Assembly (NCBI GenBank): GCA_964515055.1
Contig: CAZEUG010000002.1
Span: 62,001 to 126,000, forward strand
DNA: 64,000 nucleotides
Direction of reading: 5' to 3'
From: QAMX01 sp964515055
Lineage (GTDB): Bacteria > Bacillota > Clostridia > Oscillospirales > QAMX01
Part shown: one piece after another, positions 56,910 to 64,000 of the stretch
How the letters are laid out: every line of letters begins with the position of its first letter
Position numbering within the stretch: the stretch's first letter is position 1
Notes under the pieces: model-generated
Databases searched by the model: none
Seen by the model: only the letters and a program-made list of their open reading frames with translations
Told to the model about the DNA's origin: nothing
Position numbers and translations under genes: made by a program

Positions 56910-58186
56910 TGAACAAGAAACTTTCGTTTTTGATCGTCTGGCTGCTTTTGGCAGCGCTTTGTTGTTCGGCCTGTTCGCAGGCTTCTCCGGCTGCGTCGGA
57001 TGTGCCATCCACCACACCTCACCCGTCCGGGACGGCACCCACTTCTTCTACGGACCCCTCCGTCACGGATACCACTCCGGCGGAAACAACGGCTCCGCTC
57101 CCGCAAACGCTGGAGGAAATTGAAGCCTGGGTTGACGAATACCACGTTCAGAACGAAAATCGTCTGACCCGGACACACACCATCCCCTGCGGAGATTACG
57201 TTTTCATCATCAGCGACCGGTACACGTTCACAGACTGGCCGGTTGAGCGCATTCCGATGGAAAACATCCGGCAGATTGAGCGGTACTGCATTTCGACCGG
57301 TGAAATGCTGGATTTCGGCTGGCTGGAAATGTCGCATTGCTCCTTCTCCACTTTGGATGACGGTTCCTGCAATCTGGTCGGTCTGGTGCTCAACGATGAA
57401 TGGATTCTGTCCCACCAGGCAGACGGTTCCTTTGCCGTTTGGACGAAGCCGCACTGGCCGGTTGAGCGCATTCCGATGGAAAACATCCGGCAGATTGAGC
57501 GGTACTGCATTTCGACCGGTGAAATGCTGGATTTCGGCTGGCTGGAAATGTCGCATTGCTCCTTCTCCACTTTGGATGACGGTTCCTGCAATCTGGTCGG
57601 TCTGGTGCTCAACGATGAATGGATTCTGTCCCACCAGGCAGACGGTTCCTTTGCCGTTTGGACGAAGCCGCACCAGATGGTCGTAGAGGAGCTGCCCGCA
57701 GTTGCGGAGAATCAGCAGCCGGATGAGCTGCCGGCTCCCACAGTGATCATTGGTCAGCAGGTCACGTTTGACGGCGTCAGCATCCTGCTGGACTACCGGT
57801 ATGCTGAGCACCGCGGCATCGGGCTGCAGAGCCCGGGTGCCTATGCATTGACCTCGTTCAACGCCGAGACCCGCGAAATGACCATCGAATTGCCGCTCAC
57901 CGTTCCGGGTGACAGCCTTGAGGTGTCGGGTTCCAACCAGTATATCGAGTCTGCCCGAATCGAAGCCCGTGGTGAGGACGGCAGCGCCATTCTTCTGAAG
58001 CTGTCGGAGAATGCGCGATACTGTCTCAAGCAGGGCAATTATATTGATTCGCCGGATCGGTATGACGAAGGGCAGATCGCCTACTATGCAATAACCTGGA
58101 CATTCGACTGTACCGGTGAATGGACAGACGATGCAGAGGACTGGACCTCGCCGAACGATTATCCGGGGGATGTCATTCTCTTCTGA
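56909..58186 (+). CDS. Lipoprotein with exact internal duplication
   Basis: A 425-residue lipoprotein. The signal sequence ends CCSAC with the lipid Cys at about 22, then a Ser/Thr/Pro linker (24-64). Residues about 109-181 and 182-254 are an identical 73-residue tandem repeat (starting WPVERIPMENIRQIERYCIS). The C-terminal 150 residues have no known motif. Function is unknown. It has no own promoter; translation is coupled to the small peptide. Followed by a terminator. Confidence 0.75.
   Translation: MNKKLSFLIVWLLLAALCCSACSQASPAASDVPSTTPHPSGTAPTSSTDPSVTDTTPAETTAPLPQTLEEIEAWVDEYHVQNENRLTRTHTIPCGDYVFIISDRYTFTDWPVERIPMENIRQIERYCISTGEMLDFGWLEMSHCSFSTLDDGSCNLVGLVLNDEWILSHQADGSFAVWTKPHWPVERIPMENIRQIERYCISTGEMLDFGWLEMSHCSFSTLDDGSCNLVGLVLNDEWILSHQADGSFAVWTKPHQMVVEELPAVAENQQPDELPAPTVIIGQQVTFDGVSILLDYRYAEHRGIGLQSPGAYALTSFNAETREMTIELPLTVPGDSLEVSGSNQYIESARIEARGEDGSAILLKLSENARYCLKQGNYIDSPDRYDEGQIAYYAITWTFDCTGEWTDDAEDWTSPNDYPGDVILF
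57234..57671 (+). repeat. 219-bp perfect tandem duplication
   Basis: 57234-57452 and 57453-57671 are identical; the unit is 73 codons, so the frame is kept. It is within the lipoprotein gene. Confidence 0.97.
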
Positions 58187-58197
58187 TGCACCACTTT

Positions 58198-58230
58198 CCG
58201 GGCGGGATTTGCGAATCCCGCCCGGTTTTT
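58198..58230 (+). terminator. Intrinsic terminator after lipoprotein
   Basis: A perfect 12-bp GC-rich stem (58198-58209 with 58214-58225), loop TGCG, then T5. Confidence 0.92.
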
Positions 58231-58262
58231 GAAGTTTTTTTACACAGATTGCCGTTTTCCTC

Positions 58263-58291
58263 TTTACAAACGGAGGAAAGTGTGGTATGAT
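58263..58291 (+). promoter_or_regulatory. Promoter of rpsO-pnp
   Basis: TTTACA (58263-58268), 17 bases, TATGAT (58286-58291). The leader to the rpsO ATG is about 120 bases, long enough for S15 autoregulation. Confidence 0.75.
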
Positions 58292-58418
58292 AATAGCGTG
58301 TGTATTTTGCCCTTGACTGAGCGCTGAGACAATGCCGTGACTGGTTCACGGGCGTCACCCGCTCTCTGCCCGGTCTCGCGGCGTATGACACAATTTATTT
58401 GGAAAGGTGATAACAACC

Positions 58419-58685
58419 ATGATCAAACAGGAAGTCAAGCAGGCCGTCATCGAGGCCAACCGTACCCACCCGACGGACACCGGTTCGCCGGAGGTTCAGA
58501 TTGCCATTCTGACGGCGCGCATCAACGAGCTCACTGAGCACCTCAAGACCCACCCGAAGGATAACCATTCCCGCCGTGGTCTGCTGCAGATGGTCGGTAA
58601 CCGTCGTTCCATGCTGGATTATCTCCAGAAGAAAGACATCAACCGTTACCGTGCGCTGATTGCCAAGCTCGAAATCCGCAAGTAA
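58419..58685 (+). CDS. rpsO: 30S ribosomal protein S15
   Basis: An 88-residue S15 (MIKQEVKQAVIEANRTHPTD; then TGSPEVQIAILTARINELTEH, HSRRGLLQMVGNRRSMLDYL), complete and of standard length. The ATG at 58419 has AAGGTGAT eight bases before. Followed by pnp on the same transcript, as in most bacteria. Confidence 0.97.
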   Translation: MIKQEVKQAVIEANRTHPTDTGSPEVQIAILTARINELTEHLKTHPKDNHSRRGLLQMVGNRRSMLDYLQKKDINRYRALIAKLEIRK

Positions 58686-58695
58686 GTCACCGCCC

Positions 58696-58731
58696 TGCCG
58701 GCGCGGAGCGTTTTTGCTCTGCGTCGGCAGC
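58696..58731 (+). terminator. GC-rich hairpin after rpsO
   Basis: A stem of about 14 bp with an internal mismatch (58696-58710 with 58717-58731), no T-run behind it. Probably a stability or partial termination element between rpsO and pnp. Confidence 0.55.
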
Positions 58732-58796
58732 GTCCTATCCTACCCGTTTTCCCGTCGCAGAGGCCGGTTTCACCAAGCGGCGGGTGGGCAGCCCTG

Positions 58797-58847
58797 TTAG
58801 CAATTGAAGGTGACGCTGAACCGTTTGGCGTCAGCTTCAAGTGCTAA
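58797..58847 (+). promoter_or_regulatory. Long interrupted hairpin in the pnp leader
   Basis: 58797-58816 pairs with 58828-58847: three 6-bp helices separated by single-base mismatches, an 11-base loop. In E. coli a long pnp leader stem is cut by RNase III and used for PNPase autoregulation. This hairpin lies in the same place, about 60 bases before the pnp start; a similar role is inferred. Confidence 0.7.
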
Positions 58848-58908
58848 TGGGCGCACCGTGCGGGTCATGTACCGGCCGATCTTTGAATAAAGAAGGATGA
58901 TTCACAAC

Positions 58909-61023
58909 ATGATTACACACATGCAGTTCCACACGCACACGTTCCAGACCGAAATCGGCGGCCGCACAATGACCGTTGAGACCGGCAAAATGGCCGGTCT
59001 GGCCAACGGCAGCTGTCTGATCCGGTACGGCGAAACCGTCGTTCTGGTCACAGCGACCGCATCCGAAAAGCCGCGTGACGGCATCGATTTCTTCCCCCTC
59101 AGCGTTGACTATGAAGAGAAGCTCTATGCTGTCGGCCACATCCCCGGCTCCTGGCAGCGCCGTGAAGGCCGTCCGAGCGAAAAGGCCATTCTGACCTCCC
59201 GCGTCATTGACCGCCCGATTCGTCCGCTTTTCCCGAAGGATATGCGCAATGACGTCTGCATTTCCTGCACCGTCCTCTCGGTTGATCAGGATAACTCGCC
59301 GGAAATCTGCGCCATGATCGGCACCTCCATCGCCCTCTCCATCTCCGACATTCCGTGGGCCGGCCCGATCGGCGGCCTGAACATCGGCTATGTGGACGGC
59401 CACTTCATCATCAACCCGAACGAAAAGGAACGCGAAGCAAGCACCCTGGCGCTGACCGTTGCCGCTACAACGGAAAAAGTCGTCATGATCGAAGCCGGTG
59501 CCAACGAAATTCCCGAGGACGTCATGTACAACGCCATCATGCTGGCGCATCAGGAAATCAAGCCGATCTGCGCCTTCATCGCCGGAATTGCCGCCGAAAT
59601 CGGCAAGCCGAAGTTCTCCTACCCGGCCATCAACGTCCCCACCGACCTGTACGATGCCCTGAAGGATCAGTACATTGAAGACGTCCGCTACTGCATGGAC
59701 ACCGATGACAAGACGGTGCGCGATGCCCGCCTCGCCGAGCTGACCGACCGTATTGCCGAACAGTACGGCGACGAATATACGGAAAATCAGGCCGTTTTCG
59801 GCGAATGCCTCTACAAATTGCAGAAATTCGTTGTCCGCCGCTGGCTCCTGGATGACCAGAAGCGTGTCGACGGCCGCCGGATGGATCAGGTTCGTCCGCT
59901 CGCCGCAGAAGTCGGCCTGCTGCCGCGTGTCCATGGTTCGGGTATGTTCACCCGCGGACAGACGCAGGTTCTGACGTCCTGCACGCTGGGTACCGTCGCA
60001 GATTACCAGATTCTGGACGGCATCTCCACCGAAACCACCAAGCGCTATATGCATCATTATAACTTCCCCGGCTACAGCGTCGGCGAAGCCAAGCCGAGCC
60101 GCACACCGGGTCGCCGCGAAATCGGTCACGGCGCATTAGCCGAGCGCGCTCTCGTTCCGGTCATTCCGACGGAAGAGGAATTCCCCTACTGCATCCGCCT
60201 CGTCTCCGAGGTGCTTTCCTCCAACGGTTCCACCTCTCAGGGCTCCATCTGCGGTTCCACGCTGGCACTGATGGATGCCGGTGTCCCGATCAAGGCGCCG
60301 GTCGCCGGTATTTCCTGCGGTCTGATCACAGAAGACGAACGCTGGATGGTCTTCACCGACATTCAGGGCGTCGAGGACTTCTTCGGCGATATGGACTTCA
60401 AGGTTGCCGGTACGCACAAGGGCATCACCGCCATTCAGATGGACCTGAAGATTGACGGTCTGACCCCGGCCATCATCAAGGAAGCGCTGCGCCAGACACG
60501 GGAAGCCCGCATTGAGATTCTCGATCAGGTCATGCTCCCGGTCATTTCCGCGCCGCGCACGGAGCTGTCCAAGTACGCGCCGAAGATGATGCAGATGCAG
60601 ATCGATGTGGACAAAATCCGCGAGGTCATCGGCAAGGGTGGCAGCGTCATTCAGAAGATCGTCGCCGACACCGGTGCAAAGATCGACATTGAAGAGGACG
60701 GCCGTGTCTTCATCGCCAGCAACGACATCGAGGCCTGCCGCGCCGCATACAATACGATCAGCGCGATTGTCCTGGATCCGCAGCCGGGTCAGGTGTTCTA
60801 CGGCAAAGTCACCCGCCTGATGCAGTTCGGTGCATTCGTTGAAATCGCACCAGGCAAGGAAGGCCTTGTCCACATCTCCAAGCTGGCCAAATACCGCGTG
60901 AACAAAGTGGAGGATGTGTGCAACGTCGGCGATATGCTCTGGGTTGTCGTGACCGAAATCGACGAGAAGGGTCGCCTGAATCTTTCTCACAAGGATGCCG
61001 TTCCCCCCACAGACGCCCAGTAA
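58909..61023 (+). CDS. pnp: Polyribonucleotide nucleotidyltransferase (PNPase)
   Basis: A 704-residue 3'-5' exoribonuclease that uses phosphate. Two RNase PH-like cores (HTFQTEIGGRTMTVETGKMA and VDGRRMDQVRPLAAEVGLLP) are joined by a helical domain; KH (IREVIGKGGSVIQKIV) and S1 (GQVFYGKVTRLMQFGAFVEI) domains complete it. The ATG at 58909 with AAGGA 11 bases upstream is chosen; 58897 and 58921 are alternative in-frame ATGs. Followed by a perfect terminator. Confidence 0.97.
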   Translation: MITHMQFHTHTFQTEIGGRTMTVETGKMAGLANGSCLIRYGETVVLVTATASEKPRDGIDFFPLSVDYEEKLYAVGHIPGSWQRREGRPSEKAILTSRVIDRPIRPLFPKDMRNDVCISCTVLSVDQDNSPEICAMIGTSIALSISDIPWAGPIGGLNIGYVDGHFIINPNEKEREASTLALTVAATTEKVVMIEAGANEIPEDVMYNAIMLAHQEIKPICAFIAGIAAEIGKPKFSYPAINVPTDLYDALKDQYIEDVRYCMDTDDKTVRDARLAELTDRIAEQYGDEYTENQAVFGECLYKLQKFVVRRWLLDDQKRVDGRRMDQVRPLAAEVGLLPRVHGSGMFTRGQTQVLTSCTLGTVADYQILDGISTETTKRYMHHYNFPGYSVGEAKPSRTPGRREIGHGALAERALVPVIPTEEEFPYCIRLVSEVLSSNGSTSQGSICGSTLALMDAGVPIKAPVAGISCGLITEDERWMVFTDIQGVEDFFGDMDFKVAGTHKGITAIQMDLKIDGLTPAIIKEALRQTREARIEILDQVMLPVISAPRTELSKYAPKMMQMQIDVDKIREVIGKGGSVIQKIVADTGAKIDIEEDGRVFIASNDIEACRAAYNTISAIVLDPQPGQVFYGKVTRLMQFGAFVEIAPGKEGLVHISKLAKYRVNKVEDVCNVGDMLWVVVTEIDEKGRLNLSHKDAVPPTDAQ

Positions 61024-61041
61024 TTTCAATTGATCCAATCC

Positions 61042-61075
61042 AAAGCAGGGACGGCAATTGCCGTCCCTGCTTTTT
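61042..61075 (+). terminator. Terminator of the rpsO-pnp operon
   Basis: A perfect 32-base palindrome (61042-61073) and a T5 run at 61071-61075. Confidence 0.9.
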
Positions 61076-61122
61076 CAGAAAGTTCCCAGGCAGCGCTACA
61101 GGCTGTCAGAAAAGAGGTACGG

Positions 61123-62037
61123 ATGGTTCACAATATTCTGGATACCATCGGCCACACGCCGCTGGTTCCGATCAATCATATGTCCCCGAATCCGGATGTC
61201 CGGATTTTCGCCAAGCTGGAGGGGTTCAACCCGACCGGCAGCATCAAGGATCGGATTGCTCTGGCCATGGTGGAGCAGGCCGAAGCGGACGGAAGTCTGT
61301 CGCCGGGAAAGACCATTATTGAAGCCACCAGCGGCAACACCGGCATTGGGCTGGCCATGATCGGCACGGTCAAGGGGTATGAGGTGGTCATTGTCATGAG
61401 CGAGGCCGTCTCCATTGAGCGTCGGCGCATGATCGAGGCGTTCGGCGGCAAAATCGTTCTGACGCCTGCTGCGGAGGGAACGGACGGTGCAATTCGAAGG
61501 ACAGCCGCCATCATTGCACAGGATCCGGAGCGCTATTTCAACCCGAATCAGTTCACCAACGTCTACAACAAGCTGGCGCACTACAAAACCACAGCGGAGG
61601 AAATCTGGGAGCAGACGCAGGGCAATCTGACGCATTTCGTCTCTGCGCTCGGCACGTCCGGCACGCTGATGGGTGTCGGCATGGGGCTGAAGGAAAAAAA
61701 TCCGGCGATTCAGATTGTGGAGGCGCAGCCGGTGCGCGGGCATTACATTCAGGGGCTGAAAAACATGAAGGAAGCGATTGTCCCGGAGATTTATGACCCG
61801 TCGGCGGTGGACATTTCCGTCTCCATCGAGAGCGAAGAGGCGTTCGAGATGTCGCGGCAGATCGTTCGGAATGAAGGAATCTTTGTCGGCATGAGCAGCG
61901 GTGCAGCGATGCTGGCCGCCGTTGAGGTTGCAAAAACGTTGACACACGGCGAGATTGTGGTCATTTTCCCCGACCGCGGTGAGAAATACCTCAGCACACA
62001 GCTTTTCCTCCGTCAGGATCAGCCGCATCAAATTTGA
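61123..62037 (+). CDS. cysK: Cysteine synthase family PLP enzyme
   Basis: A 304-residue O-acetylserine sulfhydrylase-type enzyme making cysteine from O-acetylserine and sulfide. PLP lysine is in NPTGSIKDRIA, the substrate loop in EATSGNTGIGLAMI, and GTSGTLMGVG binds the phosphate. The start at 61123 is six bases after AAGAGG; the upstream frame runs into the pnp terminator. Close relatives (CysM, cystathionine beta-synthase) cannot be excluded. Confidence 0.88.
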   Translation: MVHNILDTIGHTPLVPINHMSPNPDVRIFAKLEGFNPTGSIKDRIALAMVEQAEADGSLSPGKTIIEATSGNTGIGLAMIGTVKGYEVVIVMSEAVSIERRRMIEAFGGKIVLTPAAEGTDGAIRRTAAIIAQDPERYFNPNQFTNVYNKLAHYKTTAEEIWEQTQGNLTHFVSALGTSGTLMGVGMGLKEKNPAIQIVEAQPVRGHYIQGLKNMKEAIVPEIYDPSAVDISVSIESEEAFEMSRQIVRNEGIFVGMSSGAAMLAAVEVAKTLTHGEIVVIFPDRGEKYLSTQLFLRQDQPHQI

Positions 62038-62089
62038 TGCGATCAAAATTGATGTGGATTTTTGTTTTTTGGAAAGGACACGAGTGACG

Positions 62090-62644
62090 ATGAAATTCCT
62101 GATTGCCTCCGATCTGCACGGTTCCGCGCTCTACTGTCATCAGCTGCTCGATGCATTTCAGCGGGAACAGGCCGACCGTCTGCTCCTGCTGGGCGATCTT
62201 TTGTACCACGGCCCGCGCAACGATCTGCCCGCAGAGTACGCGCCCAAAGAGGTCATCCAGATGCTGAGCGAGTACAGCAGCCGGATTTTCTGCGTGCGCG
62301 GCAACTGCGACACAGAGGTTGACCAGATGGTTCTGCCGTTCCCGATTCTGGCGGATTATGGCATTCTGCCGGTGGGCGAGCGGCTGATGTATGTCACGCA
62401 TGGCCATCACTTTCACAAAGCGTCGCCGCCGCCGCTTCAACCGGGCGATATCCTGCTCCACGGGCATACGCATATTCCGGCCTGGGAACCCTTTGGCAGC
62501 GATCTGCTGTACCTGAACCCCGGCTCGGTCTCCATCCCGAAAAATGATTCGCCGCACAGCTATCTGCTGCTGGAGCAAGCGCAGGGGTACGTTTTCTCCT
62601 GGCGCACGCTCGACGGCGACGAATACCATACCCTGACCCTGTAG
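62090..62644 (+). CDS. yfcE: YfcE/MJ0936-type phosphoesterase
   Basis: A 184-residue metallophosphoesterase with IASDLHGS, LLLGDLLYHGPRN, FCVRGNCDTEV, YVTHGHHFH and LLHGHTHIPAWE, the five metal-site motifs. The YfcE group cleaves phosphodiesters in vitro; the natural substrate is not known. ATG 62090 is 11 bases from AAGGA; GTG 62084 is an alternative. Confidence 0.88.
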   Translation: MKFLIASDLHGSALYCHQLLDAFQREQADRLLLLGDLLYHGPRNDLPAEYAPKEVIQMLSEYSSRIFCVRGNCDTEVDQMVLPFPILADYGILPVGERLMYVTHGHHFHKASPPPLQPGDILLHGHTHIPAWEPFGSDLLYLNPGSVSIPKNDSPHSYLLLEQAQGYVFSWRTLDGDEYHTLTL

Positions 62645-62659
62645 GAACACCCGGAACGA

Positions 62660-62701
62660 AAAACAGGTGCCGATTTTGGAATGTCGGCACCTGTTTTTTT
62701 T
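62660..62701 (+). terminator. Intrinsic terminator after yfcE
   Basis: A 14-bp stem (62660-62673 with 62684-62697) and a run of nine T. Confidence 0.9.
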
Positions 62702-62724
62702 GTTGGATGGGAGGCGGAGAGGGC

Positions 62725-63110
62725 GGGTGAGCAATCTGCAGTCCTACCTGCACTGCGCCCATAGCGGCGGACTGTAGACGGCAGCCAAAGGCTCCCTTGT
62801 GCAAAGGAAGCTGGCACGGAGTGCCTGAGGGATTGCTGTTTTCTGTGTTCCGGCATTTCCCGCAAAGGCAAACCTTGGGCGAAAAATAAAGCTCCCTCGT
62901 CAGAGGGAGCTTTGGCTGGTGTGGAAGGTTGGGCGGTGGAAGGCAAATGGGGTTCCACAGAGAACGGCAATCCTTCCGGCGCGGCTTCGCCGCACCACCT
63001 CCCTTTGCACAAGGGAGGCTCGTACCCTATCCAAATGTCGGCCGCTGTGACTGCACAGGGGAGGCTCGTACCCTATCCAATGTCAGCCGCTGCGAATACA
63101 GTGTTCCTTC
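62725..63110. repeat. Composite dispersed intergenic repeat, copy B
   Basis: No gene is supported in 62702-63144. It holds: an inverted-orientation part (about 62770-62850, with CTCCCTTGTGCAAAGG), a hairpin (62888-62898 with 62903-62913), the 60-base core 62964-63023 shared with 36727-36786, and a tandem duplication of about 45 bases (63013-63057 and 63058-63095). Confidence 0.8.
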
Positions 63111-63144
63111 GGAACACGCATCACTTATTTTTTTGGCCGGGGCA

Positions 63145-64000
63145 TTACGAATACGTGAGGTAGCCTTCGCCCTCGACGGCTTTGACGGCGATATCGCTCA
63201 ACGATTTCAGTTCGAAGAAGCGTCCCTTTCGATCCATGAGCTCCTGATACGTTCCGCATTCGACAATGTGGCCGCCGTCCATGACGACAATGCGGTCGGC
63301 GTTGCGGATAGTGGAGAGCCGATGTGCAACGATGAACGTCGTGCGGCCGTGAACCAGCGATTCAATTGCCTTCTGGACATGGTATTCTGAGACATTGTCC
63401 AGCGCCGACGTCGCCTCGTCCAGAATCAGGATGGCCGGGTCGCGAATCAGCGCCCGGGCAATGGTGATGCGCTGGCGCTGGCCGCCGGACAGCTTATCGC
63501 CTTCTTCGCCGACCTGAGTATCCAGCCCCTTTGGCAGCTGCGGCAGGAATTCATTGATGTTGGCCATTTCCACGGCGCGTTGCAGGTCTTCTTCGCTGTA
63601 CTGTTCGAGGCCGTAGGTGATATTTTCCCGGATGGTGCCCGGGAACAGGATGCTGTTCTGCGGGACGACTGAAATATGATGCCGGTAATTATGGATGCGA
63701 ATATCGTTGATATTCTGCCCGTCAATGCGGACTTCGCCCTCCGTTGCGCGGAGGAAGCCGATGATCATATTGACCATCGTCGTCTTGCCGGAGCCGGAGG
63801 AACCGACAAACGCAATGCATTCGCCCGGCTGCACGTGCAGGTCCACGTCATCGATGACCTTGGCATCCGGCGCATCCGGGTAGGCATAGGAGACATGATC
63901 AAAATCGATCTGGCCGCGGATGTTTTTCAGGTGATACCCGCCTTCGCGCTCGACATCGTCCGAGCTCATGACCTCTTCGATGGAAGCAACCGCTTCCATC
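63145..64000 (-). CDS. ABC transporter ATPase domain (5' part outside window)
   Basis: The C-terminal 284 or more residues of an ABC exporter half-transporter; the frame is open to the window edge, so the membrane domain lies outside. Walker A GSSGSGKTT, signature LSGGQRQRITIARAL, Walker B ILILDEATSALD and H-loop VAHRLS are intact. Substrate unknown. Confidence 0.88.
   Translation of the reverse strand, partial: MEAVASIEEVMSSDDVEREGGYHLKNIRGQIDFDHVSYAYPDAPDAKVIDDVDLHVQPGECIAFVGSSGSGKTTMVNMIIGFLRATEGEVRIDGQNINDIRIHNYRHHISVVPQNSILFPGTIRENITYGLEQYSEEDLQRAVEMANINEFLPQLPKGLDTQVGEEGDKLSGGQRQRITIARALIRDPAILILDEATSALDNVSEYHVQKAIESLVHGRTTFIVAHRLSTIRNADRIVVMDGGHIVECGTYQELMDRKGRFFELKSLSDIAVKAVEGEGYLTYS

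Noticed and set aside
1..64000. CRISPR arrays, rRNA genes, insertion sequences
   Set aside because: No regularly spaced repeats with unique spacers, no rRNA sequence and no transposase were seen. The repeats found are tandem duplications or dispersed palindromic elements.

Overview
The window looks like a chromosomal piece of a Gram-positive anaerobe of the class Clostridia, probably an Oscillospiraceae-type gut bacterium. The reasons are a GC content that looks like the high 50s by eye, strong AGGAGG-type ribosome binding sites, consensus sigma-A promoters, Firmicutes-type neighbourhoods (rimP-nusA-rnpM-infB-rbfA-nrnA-truB-ribF; dgt-MBL-dnaG-rpoD; rpsO-pnp), a canonical HPr kinase and a MurT/GatD-like pair. 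The genus cannot be read from the sequence alone.

Layout. 1-2.6 kb (+): the end of a hydroxypyruvate-isomerase-like gene, a GH16 glucanase without a signal peptide and a sugar-transfer-type ATP-grasp gene, closed by a bidirectional terminator. 2.6-12.5 kb (-): one long operon for translation and RNA maturation, started by a clear promoter at 12.5 kb and ending in a MurT/GatD-like pair whose GatD has lost both catalytic residues. 12.6-24.6 kb (-): hprK, dgt, an MBL hydrolase, dnaG, rpoD, a TIM-barrel isomerase, gpmI, nagA, an EEP-family phosphatase and a lipoprotein.

24.7-31.7 kb (+) is the most interesting part: an apparently undescribed RiPP locus. It holds a nucleotidyltransferase, a radical SAM/SPASM maturase, two small cysteine-comb precursor peptides (C-x-C-x-C-x-C, a Gly/Ser spacer, then C-N-C-R-C-S), an ABC exporter without a peptidase domain and an HPr-kinase-like kinase. 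The maturase gene looks AT-rich against its surroundings. Its 5' end and leader are present twice as a 243-bp direct repeat, each copy with an intrinsic terminator, and the spacer between the copies carries a perfect TTGACA-17-TATAAT promoter. The second precursor has no ATG, GTG or TTG start, only ATA or ATT, and contains a (TGCAAT)4 run.

31.7-37 kb: clpB behind a ribbon-helix-helix gene (-), a zinc-ribbon membrane protein (+), a tRNA with anticodon CAT, and intergenic repeats. 37-38.4 kb: a MATE transporter. 38.4-50.7 kb (-): a compact 16-gene podovirus-like module (adsorption/tail proteins, terminase, holin, GH25 lysozyme, portal, scaffold, capsid) with no integrase, repressor, replication or tape-measure gene. 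51-56.4 kb: a heterodimeric ABC exporter (+), then a second MATE transporter and a cupin (-). 56.5-62.7 kb (+): a secreted 42-residue peptide coupled to a lipoprotein with an exact 219-bp internal duplication, then rpsO, pnp, a cysteine synthase family gene and a YfcE-type phosphoesterase. 62.7-64 kb: a composite intergenic repeat also found near 36.7 kb, and the 3' part of an ABC transporter that runs off the window.

Product names come from motifs, length and neighbourhood read by eye. No database search was run.
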